DNA of 64,000 bases, taken from Emergomyces orientalis (taxonomy: Eukaryota; Ascomycota; Eurotiomycetes; Onygenales; Ajellomycetaceae). The stretch lies in NCBI GenBank assembly GCA_002110485.1, contig MOWL01000088.1:434001-498000 (forward strand). The letters run 5' to 3'. Numbering within the stretch: position 1 is the stretch's first letter; the number at the start of each line of letters is the position of its first letter. Below the pieces are notes generated by a model. The model saw nothing but the letters and a program-made list of their open reading frames with translations. It ran no database searches and was not told where the DNA came from. Position numbers and translations under genes: made by a program. This document shows positions 1 to 12,536 of this stretch, one piece after another.

Positions 1-734
1 CTTCCCTAAACTGTCCCCTCATAGCGGCCCGGAAGAATGAGGATTCGCACAACAGAAATTCGTGGAGGCGCCAGGTATGTTTAAATTCATCATTCCCATG
101 ACATCGTCGATCATCTTTCCATTGTCTGATTGGCTGCGCGTATGAATAAGTGACCAGAAAATAAAGGGCACGCGGGAGGGAATGCATTGGGTCGGACACG
201 AACCTTGCAAGGTAATTGTTTTTGGATAAATCCGCAAACGAATCAGCGGCTGGGATATTATTATCGCTGAGTGCAAAAATTAAAATTAGTTCACATTTGC
301 GGGCTGGGGGTTTCGGCTCAATATTACTCGCTTGGGAAATTCAGTTTCACGAGGTATTCCTCGAAGCTTCCATCCTTTGGAGCAAATGAAGGTTTCAGAA
401 TACCATTAGTTTGAGGAGCTGTCAAGCCTGGCTCTTCATAGCGCTCTATACGACAACGTAGAAAGTTGTAAAAGGGGAGGTTCCGGCATTGCTGAAATTT
501 AAACGAGTTTAGTGAAACTCTTCAAAATGGGATGCAATAGAAATTAGGAAAATAAAATTCAAAAGAAAATCCAAACTGGCCCGGGTTTTCATTACAAAAA
601 AATACATAAGTGAAAGGAACAAAAAGGGCTGCCAAGTGGAAAAGAAAACCCTACGAGATACGGAAGAAATGAATGATGCCGTTCCGTTTGCAACGGGTGG
701 GATTCGGAAACCAGGCGGGTCGGTTGTATCCACG
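1..734. other. No gene recognised (window start)
   Basis: I see no convincing coding region here. The open frames are short, lack family features and overlap on both strands. The right end is probably the 3' untranslated region of the minus-strand gene that ends at 735. Confidence 0.5.
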
Positions 735-1628
735 TCAGCGGGATTCCTCAGCGATGCATCTTTCAAAAGCGAGAAACTCATCGCCAAAGTATCCCGTCAA
801 GTCCAGGCGAAATGTGCCAGAAATGCCTTTCACTTCAACGTAAACGAACCCTTCTTGGGTGAACGCCCGCCGCATGTTTATAAGAGTTTTCCATGTAAGG
901 TAGCTTATTTTCTTCAAAGGCTCTTTCCAAAACGATAACCTTGGTCCAATGGCTCGTTCATAGAAAGCTTCACGTATTCGCCTCATATCCTGGACTTGTA
1001 GTTGTTGTTTCGAGACAAATATAGGGCTAGATAAGGCGACTTTCGACGGGGTGGTGACTATCTCGCGGGGTTTCAGAAACCCAATAGCCCGCCGTACATT
1101 TATTCGAATTTCTGGTATATTACCACGGGTAGGAGAAGCCGTGATGCGAGTTATTAGGCTTGTTCCACGGCGGATGAATACAGTGCCCATAGCACCCATC
1201 AGAATGCATATACCACCCAGGGCATAGGTCGTGAAGTGGCTAACGTCTAGAAGGGGATCGGAAGTGGTCGTGTAAAAATTCCAACCTGCGTACAGAAAGC
1301 AAAATACCGCTGTTGTTCGAGTGGTGATAACGTACGAACCAAGGGAAGTCGCCTCATAAAGCTTGGTAGGTTCCCCGTCCTTTGAAATGGCTTGACTAAA
1401 TTTGAGATAAAGATCTTCTAGTGGTTTTCTCGGGTCTTTTGGCTGCGATAAGACCGGAGATCCCCTGAGCACACGCGGTGGAGGCGCCTTCTGTGATACA
1501 TAACGCTTGAAAGATGTCGAAGTGAAGGAATGGCAAGATGGCGGGGAGGAGGATTTCAACGATGAGGAGACAACAGAGCTGGGTAATTTGGGAAAAGAAT
1601 GTCGGGGGCGTAAATTTCGAAACATCAT
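735..1628 (-). CDS. Putative mitochondrial inner-membrane protein, function unknown
   Basis: This is a single-exon gene of 297 codons from the first in-frame ATG at 1628 (a second ATG follows at 1625). The frame stays open upstream to 1709, but without an ATG. The N-terminus (MMFRNLRPRHSF) is basic and rich in Ser and Arg with almost no acidic residues, as in a mitochondrial presequence. Two hydrophobic stretches at about residues 103-123 and 131-154 look like a transmembrane hairpin. A basic C-terminal half of about 130 residues follows, with no motif I can name. The layout is reminiscent of small eukaryotic mitochondrial TMEM-type proteins, but I cannot assign a family. It is transcribed divergently from the pyruvate dehydrogenase component at 2219. 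Confidence 0.75.
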   Translation of the reverse strand: MMFRNLRPRHSFPKLPSSVVSSSLKSSSPPSCHSFTSTSFKRYVSQKAPPPRVLRGSPVLSQPKDPRKPLEDLYLKFSQAISKDGEPTKLYEATSLGSYVITTRTTAVFCFLYAGWNFYTTTSDPLLDVSHFTTYALGGICILMGAMGTVFIRRGTSLITRITASPTRGNIPEIRINVRRAIGFLKPREIVTTPSKVALSSPIFVSKQQLQVQDMRRIREAFYERAIGPRLSFWKEPLKKISYLTWKTLINMRRAFTQEGFVYVEVKGISGTFRLDLTGYFGDEFLAFERCIAEESR

Positions 1629-2218
1629 GGCGGAAACGTGCCTAGTATCGAAGCGGAGTGAGCATATGCGGGGAGATTTCAGGGATTTGTGAAGCGTTGC
1701 GGCTTGCAATTGGCGAGGGTCACATCATTATAAAACATCATGAAGAAAAATAAAAGCGAAGAAAAGACGAGAGGACTTGTTTTTTAGTACTTACAGCAAA
1801 GGAATGAATTAATTGAAGCTGTGTTGCCTGTCAGCTTCCTCCCGCCAAATCCTGCGATGCTCAAAAATTGACGTTCAGGAAGCTCCGAGCGAAATATCAA
1901 TTATCCGGCCGGTGAAGCTGTTAGAAAAACGCCAGGCCCAAAGCAGTAAGGCGCCTCAACCACACCGCAGTTGGGGATATCAAGGAGCAGGCCGCGCCGA
2001 ATAGCTACATTGTTTCTCGACATTTTTGAGGACGGACTCCGGATATTCACATTGCATCTTGGAGCATCTTTCCCGCTTAATTCCAATTCTTGGTGGTTTA
2101 GGTATCAGATGCAGGTTGCAAGAATTGCTTTCGATTCCAACCATTGAGCAATATATACACATCGACTCCACCACATTTCGACTGTCGTCATCGAGGGGAC
2201 TTTTGATATTCGGGTGCC

Positions 2219-3360
2219 ATGGCTCAGGTTTCTCGAATGCCATGTTGGATTTCACGATGCCGCCTAAATTCCTACAGATCTGCTAGATGTGGGTTCTCCT
2301 GTTAATAACCTGCCGGTTTTAACTTTGAAAGATGGACAGATTGATTACTCCTCAGCTCAACCAGGGAATTCCCACATAGCTTACCACTTCAAACCTGACG
2401 AGAGAGACTGACGTATTTCTTCTTTCTATAGATCTCCAAACCTCCTCAGGAACTCAACCCCAGGATCTTCCCTACCCCCTCTTTCCCTCCGTCTCCCAAC
2501 TGCTCCATGAAAATGGCATCTCAGGCCCGGATGTTTCCAAGATACCTGCTTCCGGACCCAAAGGCCGGCTCCTAAAGGGCGATGTCCTTGCCTACACGGG
2601 GGCGATACCGCAAGACTACTCCTCAAACCTTTCCGCCCAAATATCTCAACTCGCACATTTAGACCTGAGTAATATTAAGATTAAACAAGCTCCCTCCGCG
2701 GCGCCCCAAGCTAAATCCGAAACTGCGCTCACACCTGAAGCCGCGCCCGAAGACACACCCACAGCCGCAGCCGCACCAGCATCCAGACCAGCCCAACCCT
2801 CTCCGCCAAAGGAAACCAAAATCTCCCTCCCAATCTCCCTCTCTTCCGTTCTTAGCATGCAAGAACGGCTCCAAAAGACTCTAGGCATCACAATTCCCTT
2901 AAGCACCTTCCTTGCACGTGCCACAGATGTAGCGAACGACGCTCTCCCCGCGTCCAGATCCAAATCCCGCGCCCAATCCGCCGATGCCCTCTTCGATGAG
3001 ATACTCGGCATTACCCCAACCAAGGCCACCGCCTCGGCCACAAACCAGCCTACCTCTCGCGGAAGCTATATCCCAGAGATAATTGCACCGGAAGAATATT
3101 CTTCTTCGTCTACTCTTCCACGGAAAGTTGAGGAACAGGATATCATCGACATATTATCTGGGAAAGCCCCGTCATCAACATCTACAATCTCCTCCCCTAT
3201 CCCCAGCGGAGAATCCACATCTTTCGACTCCGCAGATCTCGACCTTGCCACGAACATCTTCAGCATTAAAGTTCCCGCAGCCGATCGACTACGCGGCGAG
3301 ACGTTCCTAGCACGCCTACGCGCCGTGTTACAGGATGAACCGGAGAGTTTAGTTTTCTAA
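2219..3360 (+). CDS. PDX1: Pyruvate dehydrogenase complex protein X (E3-binding protein), mitochondrial
   Basis: Protein X docks dihydrolipoamide dehydrogenase (E3) onto the E2 core of the mitochondrial pyruvate dehydrogenase complex. Proposed exons are 2219-2300 and 2432-3360 (336 aa). The intron ends in TTCTTTCTATAG after a GACTGAC branch point, and the two exons join in frame. Residues 1-27 (MAQVSRMPCWISRCRLNSYR and on) are basic and resemble a mitochondrial presequence. Residues about 42-85 form a peripheral subunit-binding domain: PLFPSVSQLL, then IPASGPKGRLLKGDVLAY. An Ala/Pro-rich linker and a divergent C-terminal domain follow, as in fungal protein X. I found no lipoyl domain (no ETDKA-type site) upstream. 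The exon 2 assignment is strong. Exon 1 is the weaker part, since GTTAAT is an uncommon donor. Confidence 0.8.
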
Positions 3361-4470
3361 AAGCAAAATTTTTTTACTTTTACACGTCGGAGAGAACTCT
3401 TGAAATGTAAAGGAAATGAGTGGGGAAAAAAAGCACTGATCCGATGTAGAAACTTTCCTTCCTTTCCTCCCTCTTCGTGCTTTTTTGTACTTTTGGTTCC
3501 CTTCGTGTCTACCTAGCCTGCCGAGCTCTATTGTTTATATATAACTATTTCTCTTTTCTCATCCTCTGTTTCCCGATTTTCCCGTATTAGCCTGCCTTGT
3601 GACTACATTAGTCCTGCCACACTTCACTACCACAAAATTTTCATTGCTGTCTGTATTTTACACTTCTTCCCCCTTAACCATTTACTAGAACCACCAGTAA
3701 AAACGAAGATAGGAAGGAATATCTTTTCCCAAGTTTTCCCATGTACTTGCATCCCAGAACAAACAGAACAAAAAAGGATCATGTTTAAAACAAAGTTTTC
3801 TCATCAAGTCAACGTTAAAATTATAATAAATACTAATAGTATACTCATCATCACATTCCCTTCCCTTCCATTCCGTTCCGTTAGCCTTACATACACCATT
3901 CCCTGTTCCCCATTCATATATTTCTAATCCCCCAAAATCCCCCAACAAACACAACACAAACCAGCCGCACACATAGAGGCAAATGAGAAAAACACAAAAT
4001 AAAAATTGCCAAAACGCCAACAAACACCCATTATTTGCCCACACCCCAAGAACCCTCCCAAGTCCCGCCATCATCGCCAACGCTGAAACAAAAGAAGTAA
4101 TGACATCAAAAACATCACCAGTAGGGCCGGGCCATTTTGCAAATGCTCAGAATGTTTCAAGAAAGAAAAACCAAAGGGTGAACAAAGCTTTCGACATTTT
4201 CTTCCTGTTTTTAACAGCGCCACACAGAGAAGAAGCAAACAAGGAAGAAAAACGATTATATGACGATCTTCGTTTCGACAAAAAGAAAACAGAAGTAAAA
4301 AAAAAAGAAGAAAAAAAAGAAAAGGTCGATGTATGGAGCAGAGAATGGGAAAGGCAGGAGTCCATCCTCGTTAAAAGATGAGGGTCAAAGACATAGTGAG
4401 GATGATAAGAACAGCGGTAGGAAGCCAGGGGAGCTGTCGGGAAAGAAGAAAAAAAAATCCGACTCCACGG
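3361..4470. other. Convergent intergenic region between PDX1 and CDH1
   Basis: This spacer lies between two convergent 3' ends. It is T/C-rich on the left (3450-3700) and A-rich on the right, with an A/G tract at about 4279-4325. The open frames here are low-complexity and unsupported. It probably holds the two 3' untranslated regions. Confidence 0.5.
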
Positions 4471-6566
4471 CTACCGGATAGTAGCATACGAGTGATATTT
4501 ACTCTCCCTCCCATCATCCTTCAAACCCTTCTTATTAAATATCTTCCAAAACCGCAATGTCTCATCACCAGCACCCGTAACGACAGTTTGGCCATCAGGA
4601 CTCATGGCGAGGTACAAGACACGGAACGTATGGCCCGTAAGAGAGACGACCTGTTCCATGCGCGGGTATTTCCAAACAACGATCTGGTTTTGGCTGTAGC
4701 CATGCGTACTAACGATCTCATCGGAGTTTTTCGACCAGGCGAGATTACACACTTGGCTTCCTGTGTCCACTTCCTTGATCTGATGGCCGGTAAGGGTGTT
4801 CCAAAATTTTATCGTGCGATCTGCAGTGCCGCCACCTGATGCCAGGAGCGAATGTTGATGCGGAGACCATGCGATTGCTTTGACAGCTGCTATGTGGTCG
4901 GAAAAGCGGAAAAGGGGTGTTTCGTTCAGTTTGTCCCAGACGATTAATTTGTTGTCGTTCCCGCCAGAGGCTAGTTGTCCATCCTCAGTATTCCATTTGA
5001 GCCCACAGATCTCTTGCTTGTGGCCTGTAAGCCGTCGTAGGTATTGATCCGGAGATCGCACGTCTCGATGAAAGATGGTTCGATCCCTTGAACCCGACGT
5101 GAGAATATGGTCGTTCCAAGCTAGAGCGCCAACCCGAAGCGTATGACCAGTCATTGTCCGTAGCCGTCGGCAGTGTTCCGCATCCCAGATCTGTACTAAT
5201 CCCTTTCCAGTTCCGATCGCAAGATGGGTCCCCTGAGAGTAATCTTGTCAGCATTTGCTACATTTAGTAATACAGCTTAATGAAATTATTAATTACCCTT
5301 TGAATCCAGCTGACACTCGTTACGGTGTCATCTTGCAACTGGCATAACTTGGTAACCTGACCATTCATGGAATCCCACATATATACCGCTGATGCCAATC
5401 CCACACCTAATATATTACTACTACCCCAATCCACTAGATTGAGATAGAAATCGTCCGCTAGATCGGGCGCATCTAGAACCTTGAATGGAACTTTATTCAC
5501 ATATCGCGGCTGTTTGCGCAAGCTTTGCAGAATCCGTTGGCTATCGAATCGAATGGGGGACAAACTATAAAGCTCGGAGCGAACATTAAGGTTAGGGCCA
5601 TGCCCGCTACGAGGTGTTCGGGAAGGTGTGGGGTTTCCGGAGACGTGTCGAGGAGAGGCGTAAGAGAAAAGATTTTTGCTGGGGGTGGAGGGAGTTATGC
5701 TTGCGGGAGGTAAGGAGGAAGCGGCTTTGTACGAGGGTGGTGTATGCGAACGGGTAGGGTCATGAATTTTTGTTGAATACCCTGCAATGGGGTCTGGCGA
5801 TAGTGAATGGAGATCGGGTTGTGGAACGGTGTCTCCGAAAACTTCGCTTCGAAGCACTCTGGAGTATGTGCGATTGGCTTCCTCAGCTAAAATAAGGGTG
5901 TTATATTTAGCACAGTTCTATTCTGAACGATAAAAGCACAGCTGCACTTACTCTTTTGAAAATGCAGCTCTCCATGAGGGGCTCTCTTTTTCGCCTTCGA
6001 TGGGGTTGTAGGGCAACCGTCTTCATGAAGCAAACTGTAGCTGGCCTGTAAATCTTGTCCTTCACGGTTTGGAATGAACCTAGAAAATGCAACCACAATT
6101 AGCCATATCCAAACGATCAACCAAGAAATCGAGCCTCATCCACACAACAAGCACCGAAGCCATTGCACCGCACTATCCCATCCCTTGTCCCACGCATGCC
6201 TATCTCCCTCTTTCCATCCATTCCCAAGAGAAGCAGAAAAAAAGCTTACCTATCTCCATAAACCCGTTGCCGCTTGCGACTCGGGCTGGTGCCTGGTGTT
6301 CTCTCCCGCGGCCGCCCTGCCTCCTCAAAATCCTTAAGCGCACGCGCAAGAGCATCTGGATTTATGGGTTCTGAGCCCGGCCTATGTCGAAGTTTTGTTG
6401 AGTCAAGGGTGGGATTGAAAATAGTGGCTCGAGGTTTTGTAGTAACGGGCGGGGTATTGGATTTGGAGCCGGGCGGAGAAGCAAGTTTGGCAATCGCAGA
6501 GGAATCGTTCATATCCGCAAGGTGTGTAGCTATCGTATGTCCTTTCTCTCCCCCTGTTTCCGCCAT
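4471..6566 (-). CDS. CDH1: APC/C activator Cdh1 (fizzy-related WD40 protein)
   Basis: Cdh1 recruits substrates to the anaphase-promoting complex ubiquitin ligase in late mitosis and G1. Exons on the minus strand are 6566-6250, 6079-5952, 5886-5297 and 5232-4471, giving 598 aa, with consensus splice sites at every junction. The C-box DRFIPNR (residues about 105-111) spans the first intron. Seven WD40 repeats fill about residues 270-590, with clear blades such as TSGSRDRTIFHRDVRSPD and ASGGNDNKLIVWD. The last two residues are Ile-Arg, the tail that binds APC/C TPR subunits. GQTVVTGAGDETLRFWKIF near the end is typical of Cdc20/Cdh1 proteins. The long Ser/Pro-rich N-terminus with several S/T-P sites fits inhibition by CDK phosphorylation. 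I favour Cdh1 over Cdc20 because of the sequence following the C-box and the FKVLDAPDLADDFYLNLVDW block. Confidence 0.95.
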
Positions 6567-8818
6567 TGTTGGTCGGTATCAAAGAGTGCTTGTCCGGCGC
6601 TGTTCTTTTCAGCTTTGTAATCTGGGGGCTGGGGCCGGGTATTTTGGTGGAGGTCTGGAGTAACGGTTCTGTAATACTTCTGGGCTCAGAAGGAGCTGCT
6701 TGTGAAGAAAAAGAAGGACGATATATCGGGCTGGATATTGGGTGGATTGGCGACGTTGACATGGGCGGCTTTCTTCTCAGTATCCCGATAATCACTGGGC
6801 GACAAACTCCTGCAAAACAATCAATCACAGGGACAGGGGAGGACGACAGGGATAGGGGGAAGCAGGTAGAGCAAAGACAAGAGAATTATTTGTCGGTATC
6901 CAAGAGTATCTTTTCAGCTCCTGAGAACACCGACATCCGCGACAGACTGAGGAGAGGCGGAGAGAAGGTTGGGAAAGTCAAGAGAGACAAATGCTCTGGA
7001 AGGTTGATGTTGCTGCTGGAGCCAGATACGGCCAGAAGGGGAAGGAGGCCGGTCACCGCGACTTTTACGCGAAAACACTACGCCGCTTTGGGACTAGCGC
7101 CTCTCTATCATAACATTCGCTGATGTCGGCCCCCGGGAAGAAACAGCTACCAAACGGGATATTTGTTCACTGAGAATCCAATAGCATACCTGTCACTGGG
7201 GAACAATTTAAAAGTCTCGTTATAGCTTTTGGCTGCATTGGTCGTGGTTTGCTACACCCAAACTGGATCATCCCCGCCTTCGTCTACAAACAAACCGATT
7301 CATCACACGGAAGATAGGAAGCAACTAATCGCCCTAAACGTCATCCAAGTCGGGTTGTATCAGGGCGATTGTTGACGCTAGTTTGGGCCTCTACAGGCAT
7401 GTCCTTCCCTGCCTGTCTCTCTGGCGCCTCACCTTACCATGGCCTGTCCGGTTGAAGAACAGAACTCTGACCTGGACTAGTCCTACAGAACCCGCTGAAA
7501 CTACTTCCTGTTTACCCCGTAGTTTGAGAAAGGATTGCACAAAGAATGAAAAATAACCACACACAGTACTGTATATTTGACTTCAAGGTGTTTCAAAAAT
7601 TACCATCGAACCAGAGTTTGTTCGTGGGGCATTATTTTGTGTGTCATGGAGATAAAGAAGCTGAGACAACTCTAGGAAGAATCTTTAGTTGCTAAACTAA
7701 CAGCAGAGTTTCATTAATGAAAGAGGCATACAACAGAGTGTAGAGTAACAGAGTCCAGGGGCTGAACGATGAGTTTTTGAATTCCCAGACAGGTTTCATT
7801 TACCATTATTGACTCTTACTTGACCATGTAACAGCAGAAGGGCAAAACTTACAACAACGCCATGGTACATCTCACATCTATGCCATCACTCACATAGGAA
7901 GGTCAGGCATATAATTAAATCTGGTGAATTGGTTGGCTTCAGGTGACTTTCTCCTTAAAATCAAACAATTCCATTATGATTATGGCCTTTTGACCGTTCC
8001 AACCCTGCGTCCGTGGGTTCATGGAACTGCGGGGAGGTGCGCGGATGGCGTCACTAGCGTGTCGTTGATCCCCAAACCATCACTCGAAAACCATAACAAT
8101 CGCGAAAAGTCGCGACTATTTCTGGAAAATCCAAAATATTCCGAAAACTGCGCAATAACCGTTCTTGACTGGCTATGAGAGGGAGTGCCAAGCGGTTACT
8201 GCATCACCGGAGCGTCCATTATTCCTTGCACCCTGCGGGGGAATTTCAAGACTGCCCAAATAACAAACCGTTTGAATGACACGAGGTTTGCAGGGGATGA
8301 TTGGATCTCAGACCAAGATTCCCACCCCGGCCTGCTGTGTGGACCTCAATCCACCCCAAGACAGCGGAATATTAGCCTTTACATCGAAGCAATCTAACAA
8401 CGTTCATGGCTGAAGGACTGGATCCGCCACGATATTAAATAGAAAATCTAGCGAGGGGTTCACTTCTCCTTCGTCACTTAACTGGTGACAGAGACAAAAC
8501 TCCTTTAAACGAACTTATTAAACAATTAGTGTCTCTTCAACCTAGCAATAACATTTCTCTGTATACTTTAACTCTGTGCACGGCAGATCCATGGATTGGT
8601 GCTGCTGAGTCAGTCCCGGCTGAGGGCACCCGCGGACTTCCCGAGTTGGTTCGTGCGAGTCCCTCAAGGCGGGCCGATTAAACGTCGGAGCTCAACTTTA
8701 TCACAACGTCACTTTCTCTCGCTTCTCCGCATTTACCCTCCATATCCAGTTTCTTCGTATTAGCCCAACATAAACAGCAGAAGGCTACGTCCTTCTATCT
8801 ATTAATTAAGTCCCCCGG
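6567..8818. other. Divergent intergenic region, CDH1 and aspartyl aminopeptidase promoters
   Basis: This 2.25-kb region between two divergent genes contains no convincing gene. The open frames at 6566-7123, 7924-8178 and 8185-8397 lack family features. The part next to 6567 is presumably the CDH1 5' leader, and the part before 8819 (with CT-rich and CACTTT-type tracts at 8690-8760) is presumably the aminopeptidase promoter. Confidence 0.45.
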
Positions 8819-10986
8819 ATGATCTCGAAGCTCTGGGGAGAATCGCTTAGCACAGCCCGTCATAGCATTCGTTCACTTGGTCGTGCATCTGCTGGTCACC
8901 CTGCCGCTAACCCCACCGCTCACTTTAACCCTCACAGCACTCAGAACGCCCCCTCACTCCAGCCTCAGTCCGAACCCCAGCAATCTCTTAGCCAGTGGCA
9001 TATCGTTAGCCATTCCCGTAGACTATCTTCCTTGTCGTTATCATCTTCGTCCACTTCTGCTACAATGAAGGAAATCAATTTTAAGGCCCAGGCAAATGAC
9101 TTTTTGTCCTTCGTCAATGCTTCTCCAACACGTAAATCCTCCTTTATCTACGTCTATATTCCCTTCTTTTTTTTTCCACTGCTTCATTGTGTGACTAACG
9201 GTGTATGTATTCATTAACAGCCTTTCACGCTGTTGCTTCAGCTTCTAAACGTCTGATAGACGCTGGATTTCAAGAGGTCAAGGTTGGTAAAACCCCACCC
9301 CACACGAAATATACCCACAGGGCATCTATGCTAATCAAACCTGCATATTTCTAGGAGAGAGATTCGTGGGCATCCATCTGCAAACCGGGTGGCAAGTACT
9401 ATGTCACTCGCAATGGGTCAACCATCATTGCCTTTGCAATTGGCAAACAATGGAACGTTAGTATTCACTCACATGCTGATTGCAAACATACATATCGTAT
9501 ACACCTAACTAATGAATGAATTTTATTATATCCGTTCAGCCTGGCAATTCCATTTCTATGGTTGGAGCTCATACCGACTCTCCATGCCTGAGGATTAAAC
9601 CAGTCTCGAAGAAGTCTGGCGATGGTTTCGTGCAAGTCGGCGTGGAGACGTACGGTGGCGGTATTTGGCATACGTGTAAGTACATACTCTATATCCTCGG
9701 AGATTGCATCGGTAGCTAAATTTATATTAGGGTTCGATCGCGATTTAGGCATTGCTGGCAGAGCCATGGTGAGAAATGCTAATGGGTCAATCGAGGCGAA
9801 ATTGGTCCTCATAGATCGTCCAAGTATGATTATTTACTCTCAACACTTCAATCTGCGGACATAGATCTAACGTTGTTTCCTAGTTTTGCGTATCCCGACA
9901 CTCGCCATCCATCTTGATCGGCAGGAAACGTTCTCCTTCAACAAGGAAACCCAGCTTTTCCCCATTGCCGGCTTGGTCGCTGCAGAATTAGCCAGGAAAG
10001 ATGGAGATCCAAATTACAAGAAGGAACTAGAAATCCGAGCTAAGAACAATGGCAACGGAAACGGGAACGGAAACGGCAACACTGAGTCAAATGCCCCATT
10101 TACCCCGCTCAAAGCAGCTACAGAGCGCCACCACCCCTACCTCGTCGAACTAATCGCGTCCGAACTCTCCGTCAACGCCCAAGACGTCGTTGACTTTGAA
10201 ATGCTCCTATATGACACCCAAAAGGCCTGTCTAGGCGGCCTCTTAGACGAATTCATCTTCTCCGCCCGCCTCGATAACCTCAACATGTCTTTCTGCGCCA
10301 CAATGGGGCTAGTAAACTCCCTCACAGACCCAAAATCTCTAGACAACGACTCCTCCATCCGCCTCATCGCCCTCTTCGACCACGAGGAAATCGGCAGCCG
10401 AACCGCACAGGGCGCAGATTCCAATGCCCTCCCAGCAATCCTGCGCCGCCTCTCGGTGCTCCCCGGTTCATCATCCTCATCATCATCAGCCGATCTCTCG
10501 ACAGCCTACGAGCAATCCCTCTCAACCTCTTTCCTCCTCTCCGCGGACATGGCCCACTCCGTAAACCCCAATTACGCCGCCAAATACGAGACAGATCACA
10601 AACCCGAAATGAACAAGGGTCCCGTAATTAAAATCAATGCGAATGCTCGCTATGCCACGAACTCGCCCGGTATTGTTCTTTTGCAGGAATGTGCACGACT
10701 AGCTGGCACCTCAGGCAAAGCCTCAGGTGCAGATACAACATCCGCGTTCCATGGCGTCCCATTGCAGCTGTTTGTTGTTCGTAACGATTCGAGCTGCGGC
10801 AGCACGATTGGACCCATGCTCTCTGCTGCACTGGGTGTGCGGACGCTGGATATGGGGAATCCACAGTTGAGTATGCATAGTATTCGTGAGACCGGTGGGA
10901 CGAATGATGTGGGCTATGCAATTAAGTTGTTTGAGAGCTTTTTCCACAACTATTCGGGGCTAGCGACGACAATTTTGGTTGATTAG
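8819..10986 (+). CDS. Aspartyl aminopeptidase, peptidase family M18
   Basis: This is a cytosolic or vacuole-delivered metallo-aminopeptidase that removes N-terminal Asp/Glu (DNPEP/Ape4 type). Exons are 8819-9131, 9221-9282, 9355-9456, 9540-9675, 9731-9823 and 9884-10986, giving 602 aa. All junctions are GT...AG and join in frame. Metal-binding and active-site blocks of M18 are intact: GAHTDSP (about residue 168), GIWHTWFDRDLG, AIHLDRQETF, FDHEEIGS, DMAHSVNPNY and SCGSTIGPML. A Gly-Asn repeat (positions 10051-10078) inserts a short flexible loop. The family core begins at a second in-frame ATG at 9065 (MKEINFKAQANDFLSF), which would give 520 aa. The upstream 82 residues are Ser/Arg-rich and nearly without acidic residues, so they could be a targeting peptide. 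Both starts are plausible. Confidence 0.93.
10050..10081 (+). repeat. In-frame Asn-Gly codon repeat
   Basis: A short array of alternating AAC/GGN codons lies within exon 6 of the aspartyl aminopeptidase. It encodes about five Asn-Gly units in a surface-loop position between conserved blocks. It is probably variable between strains. Confidence 0.7.
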
Positions 10987-12536
10987 ATGGTTGGAGTTGG
11001 TTATGTTTTGAGAATTTCTCGGAAGGGGGAAGGATTGGCCGCCCTGGGTGTCGGCTATCATCCAATTGGGAGGTAACGAAAATCAGGGTTTATGTTTTAT
11101 GTTTCATTTGAGGTTATTATATATCTAGCTAGGTGCTTGTTTATCTAACTGTGGCATGACCATATGAAGCCCAATGAATAAATACACTTTAGGTATGGGT
11201 GCTCCGCATATGTGATTTTCTCCTCAATGACCAGGCTCAGCAGCATATGGGTATCGTATCCGTGCCTGTTTGGAACCAAAATATGATATGTCCTTCGTCG
11301 AGCCCCCTTCGATTTCGGTCGACTTCCATTCTTCTCCTTTCCCGAAATAACGGATGAACAAACTCCTAAGGTAACCCAACAACCGAACGAAACAAAGCAT
11401 TGCATTTTCCGTTGTATCGGCGTAGGAAACGGAGAGAGGTATAATTGCGATCCAAATGCCAGGCGTGGCGGAGTCAATATACGCGCATCCAGAAAGAAGA
11501 TAAGTATGCATAACCGTAAATCTACCTCTACGAAAATTAGAAACATTATATTGAAGCTGTACGCGTTCTTTTATTGCAAACATAAACTACTTGGGGAACT
11601 TTTAAAGGCGAATTACAAAACTTAAAAGATTGGGAAGTGCAAGCGGTGCAGAGAACATATTCGCATTCGGACGAAAAGTGGATGAATCAACAGTTGAGGG
11701 GCCATGGTTTCTTTAAATCGGAGGACAGAACATGGGGAGGGGGCTTAAATCCGAGGACAAGGGGAAAATCCACATTCGATCAATGGAAAGCATAAGTAAC
11801 CCAAGGGTGATAGCAAAATGAGAATCGAAGAAAGGGAAAGAAGAAAGGAGAGAGTGTGAAGAGAAAATCCAGCCAAGGATCTGCAAATCTCAGCCATTGC
11901 TTTCCACCATCCACCCCAGCATCCTCGGAAATTCACTGCAATCGAAAATCTCATTCATCTCCACAAGTCTGCTGTTCCCGATAAACAGTTCTCTCCCTGT
12001 GAATCCGGCAGCATTGGGAAAAGATCAATAACTTGTTTTTGAAAAGGGAATCATGTTGCCTCGACTTAAACCAAGACCAATGGCACCGGCAGCAGCCTCT
12101 AAGTAAAAGTCAACGTCATGAAACATGACGCAATCCAAACCAAACAAATAACATAAAAGGATAGTACAAAAAGGAAACACAAAATCGGCTCTATACTGTG
12201 TCACGGTTTGATATTTAAATGATTTTTAGATACTTTCGGTAACATGTTTTCTGCTGAATCAGCATAATCGTTACTGTGCGGGTGGTTGTTTCTCCCTCTG
12301 TTATCATTGTACTGAGGACTCCAGTTCTGAGCGTGGGTTCGCTGGAGAGAAGGGATGGGTAAAATTTTTATATTCGTTCGCAGCTTGAGGTTCTCCCGTT
12401 AGAGTCGACCCTGACAGGCCTGGGAAGCCGAGTAATTTCCAATGGGGACACCTTGCGAGAAATCGGAATTGGTGGTGCCCGGATATTCCCTGATGAATGT
12501 GGATTTTGACATGTGGTCCCCCTCATATACCCCCGT
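10987..12536. other. Convergent intergenic region, no gene recognised
   Basis: This 1.55-kb spacer lies between the 3' ends of the aminopeptidase and the hypothetical gene ending at 12537. The open frames at 11145-11583 and 11745-11954 on the minus strand show no domain, no splice-supported continuation and no codon pattern like the neighbours. Confidence 0.45.

Noticed and set aside
2026..2286. Plus-strand frame with a lipoyl-like LDFTMPP start
   Set aside because: It tempted me as a lipoyl-domain exon of PDX1, but it stops at once and lacks the lipoyl-lysine region; the other frame from 2219 gives a presequence that splices in frame.
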